From Candidatus Dadabacteria bacterium (lineage in GTDB: Bacteria; Bdellovibrionota_C; UBA2361; J135), in the NCBI GenBank assembly GCA_003694225.1, contig RFKT01000044.1, forward strand, positions 1 through 5,938: a DNA stretch of 5,938 nt, given 5' to 3'. The notes beneath the pieces are model-generated. The model ran no database searches. It saw nothing but the letters and a program-made list of their open reading frames with translations, and was not told where the DNA came from. The position numbers were made by a program, and so were the translations under genes. Below, piece after piece: positions 1 to 5,284 of this stretch; the stretch's first letter is position 1; every line of letters starts with the position of its first letter.

Positions 1-2
1 CT

Positions 3-182
3 CTTGAAATACTTGGAATCAGTGGAGAGCCAACATTGGAAGAAGTTAAGGCGGCCTTTAGGAAAGCTGTCAAGGAGGTACATCCAGATTCATCTGAGGC
101 CATTTCAAATCGTGAGAGCAAGTTTGTTGAGTTGACTAATGCATATAAATATCTGCTTCATCGACTCAGCGGAAAAAGGTAA
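3..182 (+). CDS. J-domain (DnaJ-like) protein, C-terminal part, cut by window start
   Basis: The reading frame opens at base 3 without a start codon and ends at TAA 180-182, giving the last 59 residues of a longer protein. The translation has the J-domain pattern: an amphipathic helix II (residues about 11-25, TLEEVKAAFRKAVKEV), then the invariant HPD tripeptide (residues 27-29), then helix III ending NAYKYLL and a short basic tail. J-domains stimulate the ATPase of DnaK/Hsp70, and HPD is the residue set that contacts it. Here the J-domain is the very C-terminus, with no G/F region, zinc domain or DnaJ C-terminal domain after it. This is therefore not canonical DnaJ: it may be a small J-only protein or one of the DjlA/TerB-J type with a C-terminal J-domain. 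The N-terminus needed to decide is outside the window. The gene converges with the minus-strand ORF ending at 222, and I see no terminator hairpin between them. Confidence 0.87.
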   Translation, partial: LEILGISGEPTLEEVKAAFRKAVKEVHPDSSEAISNRESKFVELTNAYKYLLHRLSGKR

Positions 183-221
183 AAGAGACTCACGACCCAG
201 CTTTTGTAGAGAAAAATATAT

Positions 222-659
222 TTAAAGATGGGCTGCTATGTTGTGCTGAGTTCTGCGGAGAGGATGCCGTACTCTTACCTTCTTTTGTTTCGACGAGCTC
301 ATAAGTCTTTTTGGAAATGGTATTCGTTTTGAAATCGAGCGAGGTGCTTCGTTAAAAGCCAAGATTTGCGATCTTTCAAGAGAAGAAAGCTCAGAAAGTC
401 TATATCCGTCAACAATTTTGCTTATAGTTTGTGGTGGTATAGGCTTTTTATATAGTGATTTTTTAATCTGTGAGATAGCCGCTTTCCTTAATGGATGTTC
501 GGCTGAAAGATATTCATTAAGCCTGAGGATTCCCCATATTTCCCTTTGATTTCTCAGGTCAGATAGTATATCTGAGAATATCCTCACCGATATCTCTACT
601 TTTGGCTGTTCCATGCCAAAATAAAGAGCAATGCGAATGCCAAAAGCCTTAAAGAACAT
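222..659 (-). CDS. unrecognised basic protein, 145 aa
   Basis: I do not recognise this protein. The frame stays open from 749 down to TAA at 222. I chose the ATG at 659 because AGGGGG lies just before it and a promoter-like pair sits upstream at 722-749. A TTG at 749 would add 30 residues but would coincide with that promoter. The ATG at 614 has no ribosome binding site. An open frame this long with no competing gene on the other strand, and with codon use like its neighbours (AGG, AGA, ATA), argues for a real gene. The product looks soluble and helical (for example residues 22-43 and 46-69). Its C-terminal 40 residues or so are very rich in Lys and Arg (KRIPFPKRL, KQKKVRVRHPLRR), which could suit nucleic-acid contact, though that is inference. 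No signal peptide, membrane segment or cysteine motif is visible. It is divergent from the SRP RNA/dnaX operon. Confidence 0.55.
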   Translation of the reverse strand: MFFKAFGIRIALYFGMEQPKVEISVRIFSDILSDLRNQREIWGILRLNEYLSAEHPLRKAAISQIKKSLYKKPIPPQTISKIVDGYRLSELSSLERSQILAFNEAPRSISKRIPFPKRLMSSSKQKKVRVRHPLRRTQHNIAAHL

Positions 660-721
660 AACCCCCTGAAATGATTGGCGTTTGCTGTGTGGCCAATCGA
701 GTGTCTGTAGCTTTTTGCACC

Positions 722-749
722 ATTTTATTGCGGCAAAATGCCCCAGCAA
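722..749 (-). promoter_or_regulatory. putative promoter of the minus-strand hypothetical gene
   Basis: Read on the minus strand, TTGCTG (744-749) and TAAAAT (722-727) are separated by 16 bases, a fair sigma-70-type pair. Transcription would start near 715, leaving a leader of about 55 bases that carries the AGGGGG before the ATG at 659. It is divergent from the SRP RNA promoter 20 bases away, so the two could influence one another. This call is based on pattern only. Confidence 0.4.
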
Positions 750-766
750 AATACGCGCTCTAAAGC

Positions 767-795
767 TTGTAGATGGCCTTGTCTCTCTCTATACT
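767..795 (+). promoter_or_regulatory. promoter of SRP RNA and probably of the dnaX operon
   Basis: TTGTAG (767-772) and TATACT (790-795) are exactly 17 bases apart. The predicted start (about 801-803) falls just before the base-paired 5' end of the SRP RNA at 806. That agreement between independent signals makes this the best-supported promoter in the window. No other promoter is evident between it and dnaX. Confidence 0.72.
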
Positions 796-805
796 CTGCA
801 GATAC

Positions 806-892
806 GGCTGGTTTGCGCGAGAGTCTCCGTGAACCCGGTCAGGTCCGAGAGGAAGCAGCCGTAGCGGAAAGATTCTGTGATGCAAACCGGCC
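806..892 (+). ncRNA. ffs: small signal recognition particle RNA (4.5S-type)
   Basis: This is the RNA core of the bacterial signal recognition particle, which binds Ffh and the receptor FtsY for co-translational membrane targeting. The diagnostic Ffh-binding hairpin is intact: GGTCAGG (837-843), TCC (844-846), a GAGA tetraloop of the GNRA class (847-850), GGA (851-853), then AGCA and GCC to 860. This matches the universally conserved helix 8 with its symmetric and asymmetric loops. The rest folds into one rod: GGCTGGTTTGC (806-816) pairs with GCAAACCGGCC (882-892) over 11 bp with one G-U pair, AGAGTCT (820-826) pairs with AGATTCT (870-876), and CCG (827-829) with CGG (865-867). The length of about 87 nt fits the short form lacking an Alu domain. 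Ends are inferred from pairing and could differ by a few bases. A gene just upstream of dnaX is a known location for this RNA, for example in Bacillus. Confidence 0.95.
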
Positions 893-907
893 TTTGGATA
901 GTAACGG

Positions 908-914
908 TTGGAGA
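908..914 (+). promoter_or_regulatory. ribosome binding site that fixes the dnaX start at 919
   Basis: TTGGAGA, with GGAG at 910-913 and five bases before the ATG at 919, is a good Shine-Dalgarno match. It lies downstream of the SRP RNA. The only other in-frame ATGs (877 and 880) are inside the 3' arm of the SRP RNA and have no ribosome binding site. Confidence 0.8.
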
Positions 915-918
915 TTTT

Positions 919-2538
919 ATGTCCTATCTTGTTCTAGCCAGAAAGTTTAGGCCGCGCACATTTAGTGAAATCACAGGTCAAGACCATGTTACTCGGACTT
1001 TAGTTAACGCAATTAAAAGGGGAAGGGTATCACATGCTTTCCTTTTCTGCGGTCCAAGGGGAGTTGGCAAGACATCTGTGGCAAGGATCCTTTCCAAGGC
1101 ACTTAATTGCCGTGAAGGGCCTACTCCTGAGCCGTGCCTTGAGTGCACCAACTGCAAAGAGATAGCTGCAGGCATAAGTTTGGCTGTTAGGGAGATAGAT
1201 GGAGCTTCACACAATAGCGTTGAAAATGTAAGGGATCTTATAGAAACCCTTAAGAGCAGGCCTCCTCAGGGATCCCGTTATAAGATATATATTATTGATG
1301 AGACTCATATGCTCAGTATTGCGGCGTTTAATGCGTTGCTAAAAAACTTGGAAGAGCCTCCTCCAAATACTGTTTTTATATTGGCTACTACTGAACCGCA
1401 TAAGGTGCCAGACACCGTTATATCTAGATGCCAGCGCCACGATTTTCGGGCAATTAGTCCATCGGAGATAGAAGCCCGTTTGGTTTCTATAGCTAAAGAA
1501 GAAGGGATTGAGTACGAACTTGGAGCATTGAAGATGATCTCAAGGCTGGCTGAAGGTTCAATGCGTGATGCTCAGTCACTTTTAGATAGGGTTTTGGCTT
1601 TTGGTGATGGAAAGTTAAAGGAGAGTGATGCAGGAGCTGTGTTGGGAGTTGCGGAAAAGACTCTACTGCTGAAACTCAGTGAGGCTGTCTTTGGGAGGCG
1701 CCCGGATGATGTATTGAATATTTTGGATGAGGCCTTCAATGTAGGTTTGGATCCGCGTCTTTTTGCAGACCAATTTGTATCACACTGGCGTGATCTTTTA
1801 ATAGCAAAGTTTGGCGGAGAGAAGGGGCTGAAAATTAGGGGTGTTGATGAAAGCTCAGTAGTTAGTCTTTTGAGACAGGTAGAGGGAGTTTCTCAAGATG
1901 ACCTGCAGGACTTGGTTTATTTGGCTAGAGAGGGGGCCGATCAGGCGATAAAAAGCTCTTATCCAATGTATGCGCTGGAAGCCTTAGCTGTGAGGATGGC
2001 TACCCGGCAGCCGGTTTATGATATAGCAAAGCTTTTGTCTGGCTCTAAGGTTCAGAATTCTGTGGTTGATAATAAGAATCGGAATGCAGCTCAGCCTTCG
2101 ATTGAAAGAACAAGCTCATATGAACAAAAGCATACATTAACAGGAGAGTCTACATTTGAAAAATGGAGATCTTTTGTGAATTTTGTTGACAGTAAAGGGA
2201 AAAAGGCCATGAGCGAGATACTTAAGAAGGCAACTGTAAAGGAGTTTGATAAGGGAACCCTTTCTATAGTAGGTCCGCAGATTTTGGTAAATTACTTTGA
2301 AGATAGGGATAATATTTCTATAGTTGAAGCTTTTTTGAACGAAATAGAGCCGGGTAACAAGTGGAGATTAAAGGTGGATTTAGAATCAGAGGGAGATGTG
2401 AAGAGTGGGGAGAGCATAGCGAGGCTTGAAAAGAAGGCTGAAATGGAGAGTAGGCAAAAGGCTATCGATGCTATTGAGCGCAGTGAGGCAATAGTGAATA
2501 TAAAAAAGGTTTTTCCCGGCTCAAGTATAGAGCATTAA
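919..2538 (+). CDS. dnaX: DNA polymerase III clamp-loader subunit tau/gamma
   Basis: This is the AAA+ ATPase of the clamp loader, which opens the beta clamp and places it on primed DNA; full-length tau also bridges polymerase and helicase. The 539-aa product is close to the roughly 560 aa of Bacillus DnaX and shorter than E. coli tau. It begins with the typical MSYLVLARKFRPRTF. Visible landmarks are: Walker A GPRGVGKT (45-52), the zinc module Cys64/73/76/79, Walker B IIDETHML (125-132), sensor 1 ILATTEP (154-160), the SRC arginine-finger motif (169-171), and sensor 2 GSMRDAQSLLD (213-223). Domain III follows, to about residue 365. Residues about 375-410 are a polar linker, and from 412 (FEKWRSFVNFV) comes a DnaX-type C-terminal domain. 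The true start is 919: a longer frame from 877 would add 14 residues encoded by the SRP RNA and its spacer. It is the first protein gene of a dnaX-ybaB-recR operon. Two A-rich heptamers that might allow frameshifting are discussed in the findings. Confidence 0.98.
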   Translation: MSYLVLARKFRPRTFSEITGQDHVTRTLVNAIKRGRVSHAFLFCGPRGVGKTSVARILSKALNCREGPTPEPCLECTNCKEIAAGISLAVREIDGASHNSVENVRDLIETLKSRPPQGSRYKIYIIDETHMLSIAAFNALLKNLEEPPPNTVFILATTEPHKVPDTVISRCQRHDFRAISPSEIEARLVSIAKEEGIEYELGALKMISRLAEGSMRDAQSLLDRVLAFGDGKLKESDAGAVLGVAEKTLLLKLSEAVFGRRPDDVLNILDEAFNVGLDPRLFADQFVSHWRDLLIAKFGGEKGLKIRGVDESSVVSLLRQVEGVSQDDLQDLVYLAREGADQAIKSSYPMYALEALAVRMATRQPVYDIAKLLSGSKVQNSVVDNKNRNAAQPSIERTSSYEQKHTLTGESTFEKWRSFVNFVDSKGKKAMSEILKKATVKEFDKGTLSIVGPQILVNYFEDRDNISIVEAFLNEIEPGNKWRLKVDLESEGDVKSGESIARLEKKAEMESRQKAIDAIERSEAIVNIKKVFPGSSIEH

Positions 2539-2605
2539 ATATAGTTGATTAAGTTTATTTAAGGTGCAATTATCTAATTGTGATTTGTTTTAATTAGAGG
2601 ATGTT

Positions 2606-2935
2606 ATGGCTAAAGGAATGAAATTGCCCGGTAATATAGGCGATATAATGAAACAGGCGCAACAGCTTCAAGATGAGCTCAAAAAGGCCCAGGAAGAAGC
2701 CAAAAAGATGACCGTAGAGGCTTCTGCAGGGGGTGGTATGGTGAAGGTGGTTGTTAATGGCAGCTTAGAGATTGTATCTCTTGAAATTGCTCCTGAAGTT
2801 GTAAATGTAGAGGACATAGAGATGCTTCAAGACCTTATTATTGCAGCATGCAATGAGGCTTTGGAACGGATGCAGGAAGAAACAGCGAAAGCCATGCGGC
2901 AGGTTGCCGGCGGATTGGATATTCCGGGTTTATAG
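2606..2935 (+). CDS. ybaB: YbaB/EbfC family nucleoid-associated DNA-binding protein
   Basis: This small DNA-binding protein acts as a homodimer and coats or organises the chromosome. The family is usually 100-110 aa and this one is 109 aa. Its sequence follows the family layout: a flexible start (MAKGMKLPGNIGDIM), a long charged helix (residues about 15-37, QAQQLQDELKKAQEEAKK), the glycine-rich turn and strand ASAGGGMVKVVVNG (39-52), a second strand LEIVSLEIAPEVV, and a C-terminal helix (about 70-100) ending in a GL-rich tail. The ATG at 2606 follows AGAGG (2596-2600) at ideal spacing. It sits between dnaX and recR, the classical position, with a 67-base gap after dnaX and 11 bases before recR, so the three are probably co-transcribed. 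Its exact cellular role, often linked to RecR-type repair by context alone, is not settled by the sequence. Confidence 0.96.
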   Translation: MAKGMKLPGNIGDIMKQAQQLQDELKKAQEEAKKMTVEASAGGGMVKVVVNGSLEIVSLEIAPEVVNVEDIEMLQDLIIAACNEALERMQEETAKAMRQVAGGLDIPGL

Positions 2936-2946
2936 TAGTTAGAGAT

Positions 2947-3564
2947 ATGGCTTTTGATTCCTCACTTTTCCCTCCTTCCTTTACTCGGCTGATTGATGTA
3001 CTTGCAAAACTACCGACAATAGGTAGGAAAACAGCTCAGCGTTTAGCATATCATCTTGTGACTTCCGATCGGCGGCTAATGTCGGACATCTCTGACGCCC
3101 TTTTAGCGGCGAAAGATTCCGTAAAACTGTGCAGCGTCTGTTATTTTTTATCAGATGAGAGTGAGTGCGGAATATGCCGAGCTAAAAATAGGGAGAGAGA
3201 TGTGATATGTGTTGTTGAAAAACCGATAGATGTTGTGTCAATAGAAAGATCCGGCAGGTATAAGGGGGTCTACCATGTGCTTCACGGCCTCTGGGCGCCC
3301 CTTAGGGGGCAAGGTGAGGAGTCTATGAAGCTTCGAGAGCTTGTTGGGAGAGTTGAAAAGGAAAAGACTAAAGAGGTAATACTTGCTCTTGATGCCACTG
3401 TAGAAGGAGATGCAACCTCACTTTATGTTGCAGGTGAATTGAGGAAGCTTGGCGTTACAGTAACTAGGCTAGCCTTTGGCCTTCCTAGAGGCGGTGAACT
3501 TGAGTTTGCGGATGATCTTACTCTCTCCCATGCGTTTGAGGGGAGAAAGAATATAGCTTTATAA
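2947..3564 (+). CDS. recR: recombination mediator protein RecR
   Basis: RecR forms a ring-like clamp that works with RecO and/or RecF to load RecA onto single-stranded gaps protected by SSB. At 205 aa it has the normal length. Domain order is complete: an N-terminal helix-hairpin-helix (KLPTIGRKTAQRLA, residues 21-34), a four-cysteine zinc finger (Cys62, 65, 74, 77), and a TOPRIM domain from about residue 86 (VICVVEKPIDV; acidic Glu91). The segment ALDATVEGDAT (147-157) and the C-terminal GLPRGGELEFADDLTL (178-193) follow, ending in FEGRKNIAL. The start has only a weak ribosome binding site (AGAG at 2941-2944), so translation may depend on coupling to ybaB, which ends 11 bases upstream. From memory, many orthologues have TNPTVEGEAT and GLPVGG where this one has LDATVEGDAT and GLPRGG; these are modest departures. 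It converges with the helicase gene, 15 bases between stops, with no room for a separate terminator. Confidence 0.97.
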   Translation: MAFDSSLFPPSFTRLIDVLAKLPTIGRKTAQRLAYHLVTSDRRLMSDISDALLAAKDSVKLCSVCYFLSDESECGICRAKNRERDVICVVEKPIDVVSIERSGRYKGVYHVLHGLWAPLRGQGEESMKLRELVGRVEKEKTKEVILALDATVEGDATSLYVAGELRKLGVTVTRLAFGLPRGGELEFADDLTLSHAFEGRKNIAL

Positions 3565-3579
3565 TTTATAATAAATAAC

Positions 3580-4932
3580 TCATGGAAGGATCGCTCTCTT
3601 TTCAGCCTCTCGGATAAAATTTATTACTTTTTTGTCTACTATTATATCTTCCTCAGTAATCGGACGGCAGAGATGAATCCCATTTAATGAGGTGCATCTG
3701 CTTAGTGCCACATATAATTGGCCAGGAGCGAATGCCCCGCGGCCCAAGTCAATTATGACTTTTTCAAATGTTTTCCCTTGGCTTTTGTGTATGGTAACTG
3801 CCCAAGCCGGCATTAGGGGAAACTGCTTGAATTTGCCTATAACCTCAGTGCTGATTTTGTTTGTTTTTTTATCGAATGTATATTTTAGATTCTCCCATAT
3901 TTCAGGGGCTACCTCGCATTCAATTGATGTTCCATCATCCTTTGGTACCTCCACAAAGATCTTATTTGGAGTACACCTTGAGACTCTTCCGATAGTGCCG
4001 TTTACCCAGTTTTTATCCGTCAAATCGTTTCTAAGAAACATCACTTGAGCTTGAGGTTTTAGGCTTAATTCATATGGAGCAGGGAAGGTATTTTTATTAA
4101 ATGTTCCTTCTATTGTTGCGGTATACTTGACAGGTTTGCCTTTAAGCCTCCTCATATGCTCTCTGTTGATAGCTTCAGCAAGCGCTTTTGTAGCAGTAAG
4201 TGAAATTATAGGGCGGTCTCCTTCTTCACAAGAGGGCTCTGTTACCCTTTGGTTGATTGCATCTAGATCATCCGCTGTGTGAGTAGCAGATCGGATTCTA
4301 CTGAGTAGAGAGATAAAGTATGGGTCTTTTTGCCTATAGATTGTTTCTAGTTCCAAAGCGGCAAAGCCAGTTGTATTGAAGACATCTGAACTAAAAAAAT
4401 ACGGTGTTTCATATCTTGTGGAGAAGTATTCTTCTTCTTCTGGAGTGGCTGTTACTGGGGGAAGTTGCAGCAAATCTCCGAAAAAAATGATCTTAACTCC
4501 CCCATAAGGAAGCTTCTTATTAAAAGATCTATTCTTTTTAAGGGACATGTTTATACCATCCAAGAGATCCGCTCGCACCATCGAGATCTCATCAATTAGT
4601 AATATGTCTAGCGAGTTAATTAACTCGGGTTTTCTGAGGTAATATATCTTGTCTTCATTGATAGGTTCAGGCGGGAACCTGAAGAATGAGTGGATGGTTT
4701 CTCCCTGTATGTTAAGAGCGGCAACTCCGGTAGGTGCAAGTGCTACGCAATTAAGGGAATATTGCCTTTCAAGAAACTCCTTTAGAGCAGTAAGCATAGT
4801 AGACTTGCCGGTCCCTGCGCAGCCGGTAATAAGGATGCACTGGAAATCTTGGAGAAGCGAGTGGATGTGTGATAGGCAATGGAGCATTTTATTTAAATTT
4901 CTTACGAGCAGGTTACTCATTATTAAAGGCAT
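3580..4932 (-). CDS. compact PIF1-family (superfamily 1B) DNA helicase
   Basis: This is an ATP-driven 5'-to-3' DNA helicase of the Pif1/RecD2 branch. Characterised bacterial members unwind forks and G-quadruplexes; that role is carried over from the family. All core motifs are present: motif I GCAGTGKST (37-45), Ia ALAPTGVAALNIQGETIHSFF (64-84, TPxGxAA type), II LLIDEISMV (111-119), III GGVKIIFFGDLLQLPPV (144-160, the Pif1 signature), IV around LETIYRQKD (195-203), V AWAVTIHKSQGKTFEKV (376-392) and VI GQLYVALSRCTSLNG (404-418) with its arginine finger. At 450 aa it is a minimal helicase like the short Bacteroides enzyme, with no HRDC, WYL or other C-terminal extension. The start is uncertain: the ATGs at 4932, 4920 and 4887 all lack a clear Shine-Dalgarno, and the promoter at 4943-4970 puts the message start only about 3-4 bases before 4932. 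It is convergent with recR and divergent from tRNA-Asn. Confidence 0.95.
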   Translation of the reverse strand: MPLIMSNLLVRNLNKMLHCLSHIHSLLQDFQCILITGCAGTGKSTMLTALKEFLERQYSLNCVALAPTGVAALNIQGETIHSFFRFPPEPINEDKIYYLRKPELINSLDILLIDEISMVRADLLDGINMSLKKNRSFNKKLPYGGVKIIFFGDLLQLPPVTATPEEEEYFSTRYETPYFFSSDVFNTTGFAALELETIYRQKDPYFISLLSRIRSATHTADDLDAINQRVTEPSCEEGDRPIISLTATKALAEAINREHMRRLKGKPVKYTATIEGTFNKNTFPAPYELSLKPQAQVMFLRNDLTDKNWVNGTIGRVSRCTPNKIFVEVPKDDGTSIECEVAPEIWENLKYTFDKKTNKISTEVIGKFKQFPLMPAWAVTIHKSQGKTFEKVIIDLGRGAFAPGQLYVALSRCTSLNGIHLCRPITEEDIIVDKKVINFIREAEKRAILP

Positions 4933-4942
4933 TTTCTAGTAG

Positions 4943-4970
4943 ATTATATTTTCTCACTTAAATATTGCAA
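4943..4970 (-). promoter_or_regulatory. promoter of the PIF1-family helicase gene
   Basis: On the minus strand TTGCAA (4965-4970) and TATAAT (4943-4948) lie 16 bases apart, a near-consensus sigma-70-type promoter. The predicted start is about 4935-4936, only 3-4 bases upstream of the ATG at 4932. Either the message is leaderless or translation begins at a later ATG (4920 or 4887). Confidence 0.62.
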
Positions 4971-5012
4971 AATCAGTCGCTTATCGAATTTTTTGTGGGC
5001 AACATTCTAAAG

Positions 5013-5048
5013 TTGTCTTTATCGCATCTTTATGTATAAGATTATAAT
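5013..5048 (+). promoter_or_regulatory. probable promoter of tRNA-Asn
   Basis: TTGTCT (5013-5018) is followed after 16 bases by TATAAG (5035-5040). A perfect TATAAT also lies at 5043-5048, but it is 24 bases from that -35 and no better -35 is seen for it. The start would lie about 5047-5055, leaving a leader of 5-13 bases before the tRNA. Which of the two -10 boxes is used cannot be told from sequence alone. Confidence 0.5.
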
Positions 5049-5059
5049 CTGCCGCTACT

Positions 5060-5135
5060 TCCCCGGTAGCTCAGCTGGTAGAGCAGGTGGCTGTTAACCA
5101 CCCTGTCGGGGGTTCGAGTCCCTCCCGGGGAGCCA
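5060..5135 (+). tRNA. tRNA-Asn, anticodon GTT, CCA encoded
   Basis: A complete 76-nt cloverleaf. The acceptor arms TCCCCGG (5060-5066) and CCGGGGA (5125-5131) pair over 7 bp. The D stem is GCTC/GAGC with loop AGCTGGTA. The anticodon stem GGTGG/CCACC encloses CTGTTAA, with anticodon GTT at 5093-5095. The variable loop is five bases (5103-5107). The T stem GGGGG/CCCTC (one G-U pair) encloses TTCGAGT. The discriminator is G5132, as expected for asparagine, and CCA (5133-5135) is encoded. It stands alone, with its own promoter, divergent from the helicase gene. Five Ts follow it (5136-5140), but no hairpin terminator is seen. Confidence 0.97.
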
Positions 5136-5219
5136 TTTTTCTGTATTTCTGCCAACAAGTGATTATCGCCATTTCCCTCCTTTGTTGCTTTGTTTTTCTT
5201 TAATTTTACAAGAGGCCCT

Positions 5220-5237
5220 AAGGGAGGTACCTTCCTT
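5220..5237 (+). repeat. 18-bp near-perfect inverted repeat in the spacer after tRNA-Asn
   Basis: AAGGGAGGT is followed directly by ACCTTCCTT; all nine positions pair, eight Watson-Crick and one G-T. With no spacer it resembles an operator-type palindrome more than a transcription terminator, and no T-run follows. It lies between the tRNA and the truncated glycosyltransferase. The rest of the spacer (5136-5284) holds no gene I can support. Confidence 0.45.
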
Positions 5238-5284
5238 TGGCATACTTGATATTTCAGTGTATGGCCTGTTAAAAATTACATAGA

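Noticed and set aside
660..749. TTG start at 749 for the minus-strand hypothetical protein
   Set aside because: It overlaps the predicted promoter of that gene and has no convincing ribosome binding site; ATG at 659 has AGGGGG upstream.
877..918. dnaX starting at ATG 877, adding 14 residues
   Set aside because: This ATG lies inside the 3' arm of the SRP RNA, has no ribosome binding site, and the extra residues precede the family-typical MSYLVLARKFRP start, which has a good Shine-Dalgarno.
682..950. Two short plus-strand open frames across 682-864 and 738-950
   Set aside because: They run through the SRP RNA promoter and the SRP RNA itself; the codon pattern is explained by the RNA and no family is visible.
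978..1214. Minus-strand open frame inside dnaX
   Set aside because: It is antisense to the strongly conserved ATPase domain and is a by-product of that coding sequence.
2729..2750. Two-tetrad G-quadruplex-like G runs in ybaB, and another near 5443
   Set aside because: Both fall on conserved glycine/valine codons (GGGMVKVVV, EGGGDFG), so the G runs follow from the protein; only GG-GG tracts are present.
3692..4939. Plus-strand open frames opposite the helicase gene (3692-4048, 4649-4939)
   Set aside because: They mirror conserved helicase motifs on the other strand and show no protein family of their own.
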